Shown: positions 1 through 8,914 of the stretch, piece after piece
Position numbering within the stretch: the first letter of the stretch is position 1
Layout: each line of letters begins with the position of its first letter
Assembly (NCBI RefSeq): GCF_008973755.1
Contig: NZ_WBOM01000002.1
Span: 248,001 to 312,000 of the forward strand
Direction of reading: 5' to 3'
Length of the DNA: 64,000 nt
Source: Nitrincola alkalilacustris
GTDB taxonomy: Bacteria; Pseudomonadota; Gammaproteobacteria; Pseudomonadales; Balneatricaceae
The notes under the pieces: model-generated
Databases searched by the model: none
The model's input: only the letters and a program-made list of their open reading frames with translations
Told to the model about the DNA's origin: nothing
Program-made: the position numbers and the translations under genes

Positions 1-1833
1 CTGCAGTGCCTGAAGGTGTTCGTATAGTGCGCTGTGGCTGAGGGCATCCTCGCTGGCGCGCATGATCCGGGGGTGTTCTGTGCCCACTATTTCGCCGGAA
101 ATCAGCAGCTCCTCGAAGAGTTTCTCGCCGGGTCTGAGGCCGGTGTAGGCGATCTCTATGCCTCCATCATGCTGATCATCACTGACTTGTAAACCGGCCA
201 GATAAACCATTTTGCGTGCCAGGTCGATGATTTTGACCGGTTCGCCCATATCCAGCACGAATACATCGCCACCCTGCGCCATCGAGCCTGCCTGAATCAC
301 CAATTGAGCAGCTTCAGTTATTGTCATAAAGTAGCGGGTAATCTCGGGGTGGGTGACCGTAATCGGCCCGCCATTCGCTATCTGCTGCCTGAACAGGGGA
401 ACAACCGAGCCGGATGAGCCAAGCACATTTCCGAAGCGAACGATCGAGAAAACGGTCTTGATCTGTTTATGAGTTGTAAGGTCCTGAAGTATCAGCTCGG
501 CCATGCGCTTTGTGGCGCCCATCAGGTTGGTAGGCCTGACGGCTTTGTCTGTCGAGATCAGGATGAATCGTTCCACCCCTGCAGCGGCTGCAGCCTCGGC
601 AACCGAGCGGGTACCAAACACATTGTTCTGGATCCCCTCGATGATGTTCTGTTCAACCATTGGTACATGTTTATAGGCTGCCGCATGGTAGAGCGTATCC
701 ACCTGATAGCGTTGCAGGACACCTTCCAGGCGGGTGGTGTTCAACACAGAGCCCATGCAGGGAATCAGCTCGATATCGACACTGAGTTTAAGTTGGATGG
801 CCCTCAATTCCTGATCGATTTTGTACAGCGCGTACTCATTCAGTTCATACATGATGATGGCAGTGGGCTGGCGCATGATGATCTGACGGCACAGCTCAGA
901 ACCGATTGAACCACCGGCCCCGGTCACCATGACTACCTTGTTTTTCAGACTGCGATCAAGCAGAGAATCGCTGGCAGGAACCGGGTCTCTGCCCAGCAGA
1001 TCATCCACATCCACCTCACGGAGTTGATCAACTCTGGCTCCCCCCGAGACGATCTCTGGCATCGAGGGAATGGTCAGAACATGAACTGACAGCCCGTTAA
1101 GCTGATCAAGCGCCTGTTTGCGCTGAGCGCGTGATGCTGAGGGAAGTGCCATTAAGATGCGTGTGACACCGAAGTGAGAGACCAGACTGGCGATCTCTCG
1201 TGGCGGGTACACCTTGATGCCGATGACCGAGCTGCCCCACAGGGCCGGATCGTCATCAAGAAATGAGACGGGTTGGTACTCGCCGCCATTGCTCAGGGCA
1301 ATAGCCAACTGAACCCCGGCTCCGCCGGCACCATAGATGATGACCGGCTCCTTGTCGACATGACGCTTCAGCAACCAGTGATAGTAGCTCCTGACCAGTA
1401 GTCGTGTACCACCGACATAGATCAGAGCAGCCATGGCAAAAGTGAATGCAACCGATACTGGCAGACCAGTGTTGGCTGGCAACAGTGCCAGTACCAGCAG
1501 ACAGAGTGTCAGCAGGCCTACACCTTTCACAACGGCGATGATCGCCTGCAGACCCATGAAGCGCACAATAGCGCGATACAGGCCCAGTCGACCGAAAATA
1601 TAGATGCCCAGCAAGGTGGTCAGAAAAAACAGCCAGCCGAAATCCTGTAGCAATGCCTTGGGCCAGACTTGGTTGGCCTGCAAGGCAAAAGCGGTCCAGA
1701 GCGCCAGCGGAATGATCAGCAGATCGGACAGAATCATCAACATCCGCTTGTGGGAGCGGCTTAACAGTATGATTTTACGATGAACCGGTAGTTCGCCCAG
1801 TTCGGAAAGCTGCTTTAATGGCTCTGATTGCAT
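1..1833 (-). CDS. WbpM/FlaA1-type nucleotide-sugar 4,6-dehydratase (C-terminus outside window)
   Basis: This is a membrane-bound polysaccharide biosynthesis dehydratase that acts on UDP-GlcNAc-type sugars for O-antigen or capsule synthesis. The open frame runs from ATG at 1833 off the left edge (611 codons seen). A GGGAG ribosome site lies 5 nt before the ATG. The N-terminal part has four hydrophobic segments (about residues 20-130). It is followed by a first Rossmann-like region (YGAGGAG) and then the catalytic SDR domain (VTGAGGSIGSE). The active site shows MGATK, the M-x-x-x-K variant that replaces YxxxK in WbpM, FlaA1 and CapD. The visible end carries GEKLFEELL, typical of the family's C-terminal quarter. 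Family members are about 620-660 residues, so only the tail is missing. The substrate cannot be told from sequence. Confidence 0.93.
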   Translation of the reverse strand, partial: MQSEPLKQLSELGELPVHRKIILLSRSHKRMLMILSDLLIIPLALWTAFALQANQVWPKALLQDFGWLFFLTTLLGIYIFGRLGLYRAIVRFMGLQAIIAVVKGVGLLTLCLLVLALLPANTGLPVSVAFTFAMAALIYVGGTRLLVRSYYHWLLKRHVDKEPVIIYGAGGAGVQLAIALSNGGEYQPVSFLDDDPALWGSSVIGIKVYPPREIASLVSHFGVTRILMALPSASRAQRKQALDQLNGLSVHVLTIPSMPEIVSGGARVDQLREVDVDDLLGRDPVPASDSLLDRSLKNKVVMVTGAGGSIGSELCRQIIMRQPTAIIMYELNEYALYKIDQELRAIQLKLSVDIELIPCMGSVLNTTRLEGVLQRYQVDTLYHAAAYKHVPMVEQNIIEGIQNNVFGTRSVAEAAAAAGVERFILISTDKAVRPTNLMGATKRMAELILQDLTTHKQIKTVFSIVRFGNVLGSSGSVVPLFRQQIANGGPITVTHPEITRYFMTITEAAQLVIQAGSMAQGGDVFVLDMGEPVKIIDLARKMVYLAGLQVSDDQHDGGIEIAYTGLRPGEKLFEELLISGEIVGTEHPRIMRASEDALSHSALYEHLQALQ

Positions 1834-1972
1834 CAAAACTCCCTGAGATCAGCCAATACTATTGCCTGATATAGCAATTCAAAAGCGACCCTGAAAGGAT
1901 GAGCTGAATAAAAGATGAACAGATTTTGATCCGGTATAGTACTGTATATGCGTCTTTATCGCCACGATTTAT

Positions 1973-2027
1973 AAGAAAAGGGGTCAGGTACATTTGCCTT
2001 TGGTAAATGTACCTGACCCCTTTTCTT
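1973..2027. repeat. REP/MITE-like perfect palindrome
   Basis: Two 26-nt arms (1973-1998 and 2002-2027) flank a TTT loop. In RNA they pair fully, with one G-U wobble. The arm core reads GGGGTCAGGTACATTT. The right arm ends one base before the stop codon of the Sel1/SPOR gene, so on the minus strand it could also terminate that transcript. The core resembles short palindromes that I recall near REP-associated tyrosine transposases in gammaproteobacteria. That link is recollection, not a search, and no transposase gene is present here. Confidence 0.75.
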
Positions 2028-2978
2028 TTACAGCCTTCCGACAAAGCAGTCCTTGCCCTGTGATTTCAAACGTTCGCACTCTATGTTGGCTGAGCGGCTA
2101 TCATCGAAGGGGCCGAGTTGCAGGCGGTATACCTGACGGCCGTTATTACGGGTAGAAAGGTTGATGAACGGGGTGATGCCGGCAGGAAGCTGATCGCCAT
2201 AACGCTGCAGCCACTGGTCTCTGGCTGTGCTGGCCGAAGTCTCATCCATCAATGCGGCAACCTGAACATAATGCCCCGTGCCAGGCATTAGAGTGCTATC
2301 TTGTGCATTGTTTTTGCTGTCGCTGGATATCTCGATGGCTGCGTTGTTAGGCGGCTCCGTAGCGACCGCTACTAATCTGGGTGCGGGTTGTGCACCAGCA
2401 GTATCTGGATCTTCTGTTTCCTCATGGATCAGCAAAGTTCTGCTCAGTTGCAGTGCTTCATGTTGCTGCTGTGGTGTCAGTAACCTGGCCATTTCATCCC
2501 TTATGGTCAGCGCTTCAGGCAGGGCCTGCTCCGCAGCCAGCAGCAACCAGGCAAAGGCGCGCAGGGGGTCCAGCTCTGGCACTGCATTCTGATGCTCGAG
2601 AAGGGCAAGCAGATACTGAGCACGTGCATCACCTTGTTGCGCCGCCTTGTACCACCAGTCGTAAGTCGATTGAGTACGTGGCGAGTCATCGAATGCCACG
2701 TAATAGAGTGTACCCAAGTGCAGTTGTGCGCCGAGATGCCCCGATTCCGCTGCTGCCAGCAGGTATTGTTCTGCCTGTGCCGGGTCCGGTTTGCTGGCAT
2801 AGGAAAAGTGATGACCCAGACGAAAAGCTGCAACAGTATCGCCTGATTCAGCCTGAGCGATCCAGCTAGACAGTTGCTCATCAGACACGCCTGACTGATC
2901 AGTCTGTATCTGAGCGTGACTGCTCGCGCTCGACATGAGCAGAATCAGCAGCAGGATTAATCGTTGGCAAAGGGTCAT
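2028..2978 (-). CDS. Secreted Sel1-repeat and SPOR-domain protein
   Basis: A 316-residue protein with a clear signal peptide (LLILLMSSASSHAQ). Sel1-like repeats span about residues 35-150 (AEQYLLAAAESGHLGAQLHL, then YKAAQQGDARAQYLLALLEH). A low-complexity linker follows, then a C-terminal SPOR domain from about residue 235 (GHYVQVAALMDE to FVGRL). SPOR domains bind denuded septal peptidoglycan and Sel1 repeats mediate protein contacts, so a periplasmic role in the cell wall or division is likely, but the exact function is unknown. Two cysteines near the end (IECERLKSQGKDC) could form a disulfide. The gene is transcribed towards the dehydratase, separated from it by the palindrome, and diverges from the c-di-GMP gene. 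Confidence 0.85.
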   Translation of the reverse strand: MTLCQRLILLLILLMSSASSHAQIQTDQSGVSDEQLSSWIAQAESGDTVAAFRLGHHFSYASKPDPAQAEQYLLAAAESGHLGAQLHLGTLYYVAFDDSPRTQSTYDWWYKAAQQGDARAQYLLALLEHQNAVPELDPLRAFAWLLLAAEQALPEALTIRDEMARLLTPQQQHEALQLSRTLLIHEETEDPDTAGAQPAPRLVAVATEPPNNAAIEISSDSKNNAQDSTLMPGTGHYVQVAALMDETSASTARDQWLQRYGDQLPAGITPFINLSTRNNGRQVYRLQLGPFDDSRSANIECERLKSQGKDCFVGRL

Positions 2979-3127
2979 TCAGTACCTCTGAAATAATGGA
3001 CTTTCAACTGAATTCAAATACTTGGTCATAGCTGATCGAAGCAGGTTGGATCACCTGCAGTGATTTACCCGACTGATCAAATAGGTTAGATTGCCTGTTG
3101 TTGTCAGCTTACAGCAGGAGCTGAACC

Positions 3128-3235
3128 TTGAGTATCTCCAGTGTGATCAAGTTGGTTAATTACTATATCAACAAACTGGATAATCCTGTACTGCGATTCA
3201 TGGGCCTGGCATGTGTTCGACGTATCGAAGCATAA
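3128..3235 (+). CDS. Possible 35-residue small protein
   Basis: A TTG-started frame with a good ribosome site (AGGAG, 7 nt spacing) ends at TAA 3233-3235. The peptide begins MSISSVIKLVNYYINK and ends in a short basic segment (CVRR), which gives an amphipathic helix-like pattern. It lies 29-38 nt upstream of the GGDEF-EAL gene on the same strand, so it could be a leader peptide, a small membrane-associated partner, or chance. I do not recognise a family. The strength of the ribosome site, compared with almost none at the downstream gene, is the main argument for it. Confidence 0.35.
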   Translation: MSISSVIKLVNYYINKLDNPVLRFMGLACVRRIEA

Positions 3236-3273
3236 GGGTATGACCTGTTGATCTCTTTCTTTAAGTGACTCAA

Positions 3274-5790
3274 ATGCGGATTACGCTCTATTTAGCCACT
3301 CTTCTGATTTTGCTACTGGCCATGTTGCTCAGCATCACTGGGTATTTGATACCGGGGGAAAGTATCAGTGGTCAGATAGTTCCCTTGTGGGTACCACTGG
3401 GTATCGGTTTGACGGCAGTACTGCATTATGGCAGATCCTTGTTGCCGAGTCGGAAAAAGAGAAAAACTGATAAGCGCTTACGATTGGCATTGCAGCTCAG
3501 TGCAGTACTGCTCAGCGTGGTTGGCCTGAATCAGCTGTACATGAAGCATCTGGATGAGCAGGTCGGCAGAGCGTTTCAACAGGATGTCAGGGTGCTGGAT
3601 GCACAGATTCAGGCGATCGTGCAGCAGAATCTGGCGGAACTGGCCAGTCTTGAACAACTGGTCATGCCGGGTCGACTGGTTGATCCAGTTGCATTCAGGC
3701 AGGCGGTGCTGAACCTTCAGGCCAGTAATCCCTCTGTACTGGCCTATTCCTGGGATCCTGTCGTGCTGCGTGCCGAGCTGGAGATCTTTGAGCGCAGAAC
3801 ACGTCGAATTCTGAATGATCCAGACTATGCGGTTTATGGAGAGTCGATTGAGCCGGATGACCCGATCATTCCCGTGCAATTTGTAGAGCCGCTGGAGCAC
3901 AATCGCCCGGCGTTGGGGTTTAATCTGCTGTCGATTGAGGATCGGCGCAACTGGGTCATGCTGGCTCAGTCTCTGGGGCGGCCGGTAGTGACCCAGATTC
4001 TGAATCTGACACAGGCGCCTGATGAACCTGGTTTGCTGATTCTGCATCCGGTTTATACTCTGCTTGAGCCGAACCATCTGCTGATGGGCAACAAGCAACT
4101 CTCCGGCTATATGGTTGGGGTTTTCACTGTGCAACGTATGTTTGATGCTGCACTGATGCGTGCCGGAATACAGAATATCGAATTCAGTCTGTATGAGCAG
4201 AATATGCCAGATCCTTTTTTCCAGACTCTCAGTGATGTGGCGCAGCAGGAGATCAGTTACGAAGCATTTTTTGATGTGGAGTTTGCTCAGCAGAGGTGGC
4301 GTATTCGTGCCGTTGCCGGTCCCGAGTATCGGGCACAGCATCCGGTCAGCAGTGCACAGCTGATGCAGACACTGCTGGTACTGGTAGGTTGTCTCGGTGG
4401 GCTACTGATTCTGGGAATGCATGACCGTGAACGCTTGCTGCTGGAGCAGGTCAACCGGCAAACCCGCAATTTGGCCTATCAGGCAAGGCATGATGACCTA
4501 ACCGGGCTACCCAACCGATTGAGACTGACTGAGCGAGTTCAGGAGCGGTTTACTGTCGAAAGCAGTGAACCGTTCAGTGTCCTTTTCATCGATCTTGACC
4601 GATTCAAATTGATCAATGATAGCCTCGGGCATCAGGTGGGTGATCAACTGCTCAAACAGATGTCAGCCCACTTGCAACTCAAGTTGGTCGAGGGTAGTGA
4701 GCTGTTCAGAACCGGAGGTGATGAGTTTATCTTGCTGGTCAGTGGTGAGCGTGAACATGTCCATATGGAAGCAGAAAGATTTATCTATCTTTGCTCTTTG
4801 CCGCTGCAGGTGGAGCAGCACCATCTGCAGGTCACTGCGAGCATCGGTATCAGCCACTACCCGGAGCATGGTCAGGATCTGGATACTTTGATTAAACATG
4901 CTGATACCGCGATGTATCGCGCCAAGGCAAGGGGCAAAAATTGCTTCGAAGTCTATAATCCGGTATTGACCGATGCGGCTGTTGAGGCGTTTCAACTCGA
5001 GCAGGACTTGCGTGTAGCGCTTCATGAAAAGCAACTGCTGTTGCACTTTCAACCGCAATACTCCCTGCAGGATAGGTCGATCTGTGGCTTCGAGGCTCTG
5101 GTGCGCTGGCAGCACCCTGTGAAGGGTTTGCTTCCACCTGGCCAGTTTATTCCGCTGGCGGAAGAGACCAATCTGATCGTGCAGCTCGGCTGGCAGGTGA
5201 TCGAGATGGCATGTGAGCAGATTCTGACCTGGCAGAAGGAGGGGATGGTAGTACCTCCTGTTGCGGTCAATATTTCGCCTCCACAACTGCTGGAGATGGA
5301 CTTCATTCAGCATATCAACCGAATTGTTGATCGCTATCAAGTGCCCCGGGGGCTGTTGGAGCTGGAGATTACCGAGAGCCTGATTCTGCAGGATCCTGAC
5401 ATGTCGATCGATCTGCTGGGTCAGCTGAGACAGGCGGGTTATCGGTTGGCACTGGATGATTTCGGCACCGGCTACTCTTCATTAAGCCGACTGAAGCAGC
5501 TCCCGCTGGATCGTTTGAAAATTGATTACAGCTTTACGCGGGATATTGGCAAGAACCCCAAGGATGAGGCGGTAATTCTGACAGTAATTGCCTTGGGCCA
5601 TAGCTTACAGATTGAAGTGCTGGCAGAAGGTGTAGAAACACAGGAGCAATACGAGTTTCTTAAACTGAAAGGCTGTAACAGTGTGCAGGGTTTCCTGCTC
5701 GGACGGCCGGTGTCGGCAGATCAATGCTGGCAATCAACGCGCGAAGTCATACACAAAGTTGATCTGAAGAAAGACAGTATCTCTTCTTGA
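3274..5790 (+). CDS. CHASE-like sensor with GGDEF and EAL domains
   Basis: A membrane c-di-GMP enzyme of 838 residues from the ATG; a GTG nine bases earlier (3265) is an alternative, and neither has a strong ribosome site. Hydrophobic segments lie near residues 5-27, 33-52 and 70-87. They are followed by an extracytoplasmic CHASE-like region (about 95-300) and another membrane segment near 360-380. The GGDEF domain has an intact FRTGGDEF motif but no RxxD inhibitory site five residues before it. The EAL domain has FEALVRW, LEITES, DDFGTGYSS and EGVET, so phosphodiesterase activity is plausible. The protein may be bifunctional or biased to one activity by its sensor; which one is not decidable from sequence. 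Confidence 0.93.
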   Translation: MRITLYLATLLILLLAMLLSITGYLIPGESISGQIVPLWVPLGIGLTAVLHYGRSLLPSRKKRKTDKRLRLALQLSAVLLSVVGLNQLYMKHLDEQVGRAFQQDVRVLDAQIQAIVQQNLAELASLEQLVMPGRLVDPVAFRQAVLNLQASNPSVLAYSWDPVVLRAELEIFERRTRRILNDPDYAVYGESIEPDDPIIPVQFVEPLEHNRPALGFNLLSIEDRRNWVMLAQSLGRPVVTQILNLTQAPDEPGLLILHPVYTLLEPNHLLMGNKQLSGYMVGVFTVQRMFDAALMRAGIQNIEFSLYEQNMPDPFFQTLSDVAQQEISYEAFFDVEFAQQRWRIRAVAGPEYRAQHPVSSAQLMQTLLVLVGCLGGLLILGMHDRERLLLEQVNRQTRNLAYQARHDDLTGLPNRLRLTERVQERFTVESSEPFSVLFIDLDRFKLINDSLGHQVGDQLLKQMSAHLQLKLVEGSELFRTGGDEFILLVSGEREHVHMEAERFIYLCSLPLQVEQHHLQVTASIGISHYPEHGQDLDTLIKHADTAMYRAKARGKNCFEVYNPVLTDAAVEAFQLEQDLRVALHEKQLLLHFQPQYSLQDRSICGFEALVRWQHPVKGLLPPGQFIPLAEETNLIVQLGWQVIEMACEQILTWQKEGMVVPPVAVNISPPQLLEMDFIQHINRIVDRYQVPRGLLELEITESLILQDPDMSIDLLGQLRQAGYRLALDDFGTGYSSLSRLKQLPLDRLKIDYSFTRDIGKNPKDEAVILTVIALGHSLQIEVLAEGVETQEQYEFLKLKGCNSVQGFLLGRPVSADQCWQSTREVIHKVDLKKDSISS

Positions 5791-5895
5791 TACTTTATTT
5801 GCTCTTGGCAATATTAACTTACTAATTTTGCTATGCTGTAATCTTGGATATCAGTTCTGAGGCTGTCGCATGATGGGTCTGTTCGGGAGAGTGAA

Positions 5896-8019
5896 ATGCT
5901 ATTGAACTACCTGCGACCTGTGCTCATTCTGGCCTTGTTCCTCTGCTGTGCGAGCGCAACAGCTGCTTCTCGTATGTCTCTGGATCAGGGGTGGGAATAT
6001 CGCTGGGGTGACTCACCTTTTGTTGATGGTGTGCCGCAATGGGTGTTGGCTGATGAGCCAGAGCATTGGCATGACATTGCGTTTCCTTCCAATCCTCCGG
6101 GGCGTCATTTACAGCAGAATGTCTGGTATCGGGTGGCGCTACCCCAGAGTAATTGGGTTGATCCGGTTTTGTATGTCACGAGTATCGATCTGATTGCAGA
6201 GGTGTATCTCGGAGCGAACAAAATCTACCATTACGGCGAGTTTGATGCTCAGGGCAAGGGCGATTTCATCGGCTGGCCCTGGCATATGATTGAGCTGAGC
6301 CCGGAGAATTTGGGCCAAACGCTCTATTTCCGGGTCTATTCCGACTACACCGACATCGGCCTCTGGGGTGAGGTGATGCTGATGGAACGACCGGATCTGC
6401 TGCTGATGGTTATCAGCAATTCGGTTGTGGATCTGGCGATAGCGGCTTTCTGTATCTTCATCGCTTTGTTGGCACTGGCGTTTGTGCCGATGCGACCGGG
6501 TAGCCGACACTTCGTGTATCTGGCGCTGTTTTCATTGGCGATTGCAGGCAAGTTGCTGGGCGAAAATGCCGCTGTTCAACTGGTGCTGGACGCCCCTCTG
6601 TTCCGAGTCTATCTGACGGCTGCATCCTACTTCTCGATGCCGATCTTTATCGCTTTCCTGTTAGGGCAGTGGTTGGGTAAAGAGGGGAGTCGGCTGATCA
6701 ATCGCATCGGTCATCTTCATCTTGCCTATCTGCTTGTTGCACTGGGCTTATCGTTGATCGGGGTTATTCATCTGTCAATCACCTATCCGATCTTTGATGC
6801 ACTCTTTACACTGACGCTGGTCGTGTTGTTGGTGTTGACCCTGCGTGATCTGAAACAGCTGAATGCTGATCAACGCCTGATTGTGACTGCTTTCAGTATC
6901 TTTGCGCTTTTTCTCCTGGTCGATATGGCAGTTGCACATGGCTTCCTGCCCTGGACACGTGTTCCGCTCTCGCTTGGTGGCTTGATCTTTATTTTAGCGC
7001 TGGTACTGATCTCCCTGCGTGAATATGGACAGACACAGAAAGCGGTGCGCCTTATGAATGCGACACTGGAGACGCGGGTCGCCGAGCGCACAGCAGCCAT
7101 TCAGACCTATGCACAGATTGAACGTGAGCGCACTCAGCAGGCGGAGAGAAATCATCTGCTGAGTCTGAGGCTCGATGAGCTGGTCAATCAACTGCAGCAG
7201 TTGGATAGTCTCAATGAGGCCGGAGTTTTGCTGGCTCAGCGACTGCCTGAGGTGTTTGAGCCGACGCTGCTCAAGGTCAAGCTTCTGAGTCAGGAGGAGC
7301 GCTACGCTGAGGAGGAGTTAAGCGAGTGTGAGGTGTTCATAATAGTCCATCAGGTGCAGAGTGATCATCCGTTTGCCAAGGTATATCTGGATCTGACCTC
7401 ACTGGCATCTGATGATGCAAGAGCGATGACCAGAGCCTTTCTGGTTCGTATGAGTGAACGGATCGGTGTGACCCTGACTGGCATCAATCTGCGTGAAAGC
7501 CTTCAGCAGATGTCCTATGAAGATGCGCTGACGGGGTTGAAGAATCGGCGTTTTCTGGACGACTCTCTCAAACGTGAGATAGCGCTGGCCAAGCGGCAGC
7601 AGAGCGCTTTGTCGATACTGATCTGCGATATAGATTTTTTCAAGCAGTTCAACGACCGTTTTGGTCATCAGGCTGGGGACATGGCATTGCGTGCGGTCGC
7701 GTCAGTGATGCTGGAACAGTTCCGGGAAACAGATGTCTGCTGCCGTTTTGGTGGTGAAGAGTTTGTTGTTGTCATGCCGGGTATTGCATCTGATAGCGCA
7801 TTACAGCGTGCGCAGGACCTGTTGCGCAAAGTGTCTGAGCGAGAGTTGGTGTATCAGGGGCAGCATCTGGGGCATATCACAGTATCGATAGGTATTGCGA
7901 CCTGGCCGAATGGTAGCTCCACACCGTACCAGTTGATGGACGATGCGGATCGGGCCCTATACCGTGCTAAGCAGAATGGGCGTAACAGGGTGGAGGTTCA
8001 GCAGATTGAGCATGCTTAG
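5896..8019 (+). CDS. 7TMR-DISM diguanylate cyclase
   Basis: A 707-residue protein with a signal peptide (ALFLCCASATAAS), an extracellular 7TMR-DISM sensor (about 25-165), seven hydrophobic segments (about 175-380), a coiled-coil linker (MNATLETRVAERTAAIQ onward), and a C-terminal GGDEF domain with the active motif RFGGEEF. RETD five residues upstream is a complete RxxD product-inhibition site, unlike the preceding GGDEF-EAL protein. It should make c-di-GMP from GTP in response to an external ligand, probably a carbohydrate or similar small molecule by family analogy. A GGGAG ribosome site precedes the ATG. About 105 bases separate it from the upstream c-di-GMP gene, so the two may share or differ in promoters. 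Confidence 0.95.
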   Translation: MLLNYLRPVLILALFLCCASATAASRMSLDQGWEYRWGDSPFVDGVPQWVLADEPEHWHDIAFPSNPPGRHLQQNVWYRVALPQSNWVDPVLYVTSIDLIAEVYLGANKIYHYGEFDAQGKGDFIGWPWHMIELSPENLGQTLYFRVYSDYTDIGLWGEVMLMERPDLLLMVISNSVVDLAIAAFCIFIALLALAFVPMRPGSRHFVYLALFSLAIAGKLLGENAAVQLVLDAPLFRVYLTAASYFSMPIFIAFLLGQWLGKEGSRLINRIGHLHLAYLLVALGLSLIGVIHLSITYPIFDALFTLTLVVLLVLTLRDLKQLNADQRLIVTAFSIFALFLLVDMAVAHGFLPWTRVPLSLGGLIFILALVLISLREYGQTQKAVRLMNATLETRVAERTAAIQTYAQIERERTQQAERNHLLSLRLDELVNQLQQLDSLNEAGVLLAQRLPEVFEPTLLKVKLLSQEERYAEEELSECEVFIIVHQVQSDHPFAKVYLDLTSLASDDARAMTRAFLVRMSERIGVTLTGINLRESLQQMSYEDALTGLKNRRFLDDSLKREIALAKRQQSALSILICDIDFFKQFNDRFGHQAGDMALRAVASVMLEQFRETDVCCRFGGEEFVVVMPGIASDSALQRAQDLLRKVSERELVYQGQHLGHITVSIGIATWPNGSSTPYQLMDDADRALYRAKQNGRNRVEVQQIEHA

Positions 8020-8040
8020 GCCAGCAGTCAGGTTGAAAGT

Positions 8041-8068
8041 TGAGGGGGGCTGATTCCTTCCCCCCTCA
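8041..8068. terminator. Bidirectional terminator hairpin
   Basis: A perfect 9-bp stem TGAGGGGGG/CCCCCCTCA with a 10-nt loop lies between the convergent cyclase and metQ genes. GTTTTA follows on the plus strand, so it can serve both transcripts although the T-tract is weak. Confidence 0.7.
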
Positions 8069-8086
8069 GTTTTATGGTTGTCTGAG

Positions 8087-8857
8087 TCAGAATGCCGGTA
8101 CAACTGCACCCGTGTATTTATCCAGAATAAAAGCACGCACCTCGTCGGTTTTCAGGGCATCAACCAGAACTTTCAGCGCACTGTTCCCGGTATTGTCGGC
8201 ATGTGTAACCAGAATATTTACATAAGGTGATTCGCTGCCCTCGATGAACAGAGCATCTTCGCTCGGAGACAGGCCTGCCTCCAATGCATAGTTGGTGTTG
8301 ATCAGTGCCAGGTCCACCTGATTCAGCACGCGCGGCAGGGTGGCTGCTTCTATCTCACGAATGCGCAGCTTTAATGGGTTGTCAGCGATATCGCGTGGTG
8401 TTGCGGTGATACCTGCTTCAGGTTTAAGTGTGATCAGTCCTGCACTTTGAAGCAGCAGCAGGGCGCGACCGCCATTGGTGGCATCATTGGGGATGGCAAT
8501 CTGAGCACGTTCCGGCAGGTTTTCCAGTGTTGAGTGCTTACTGGAGTAGGCGCCGAAGGGTTCAACGTGAACACCTGCCACGTTGATCAGAGCAGTGCCG
8601 CGTGTGGCGTTGAAGTTATCCAGATAGGGTTGATGCTGGAAGAAGTTGGCATCCAGGCGCTTTTCGGACACCTGTACATTGGGCTGAACATAGTCTGTAA
8701 ACACGCTGATCTTCAGCTCCACGCCCTGTTCGGCCAGTTGAGGCTTAACAAACTCAAGAATTTCGGCATGGGGTACAGCCGTCGCGGCCACGCTGATTGA
8801 TTCTGCCTGTACAGTAAAAGCAGCCAGAGCAGCAAAGGCAGCAAACAATTTTTTCAT
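8087..8857 (-). CDS. metQ: Methionine ABC transporter substrate-binding protein
   Basis: A 256-residue periplasmic methionine-binding protein of the NlpA/MetQ family, recognised by its family motifs (VFTDYVQPN, NFFQHQPYL, IPNDATNGGRALLLL, INTNYALEAGL). The N-terminus is a standard signal peptide ending AFTVQA-ES with no cysteine. It is therefore predicted to be a free periplasmic protein rather than the lipoprotein found in Escherichia coli. It is the last gene of metN-metI-metQ, 57 bases after metI, and its transcript probably ends at the hairpin at 8041. Confidence 0.96.
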   Translation of the reverse strand: MKKLFAAFAALAAFTVQAESISVAATAVPHAEILEFVKPQLAEQGVELKISVFTDYVQPNVQVSEKRLDANFFQHQPYLDNFNATRGTALINVAGVHVEPFGAYSSKHSTLENLPERAQIAIPNDATNGGRALLLLQSAGLITLKPEAGITATPRDIADNPLKLRIREIEAATLPRVLNQVDLALINTNYALEAGLSPSEDALFIEGSESPYVNILVTHADNTGNSALKVLVDALKTDEVRAFILDKYTGAVVPAF

Positions 8858-8914
8858 GGTATATCTCCGTCAATAACAATATCTGTGTAAGAACATCAGT
8901 GCAAAAATCTGCAT

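Noticed and set aside
469-909. A plus-strand frame opposite the WbpM-like dehydratase
   Set aside because: The minus strand carries conserved catalytic motifs through this stretch.
1859-2044. A 61-codon minus-strand frame across the palindrome
   Set aside because: It runs through the repeat and into the Sel1/SPOR gene end; no ribosome site or recognisable protein.
3478-4341. A long minus-strand frame opposite the GGDEF-EAL gene
   Set aside because: Low-complexity translation without motifs, antisense to a clear multidomain gene.
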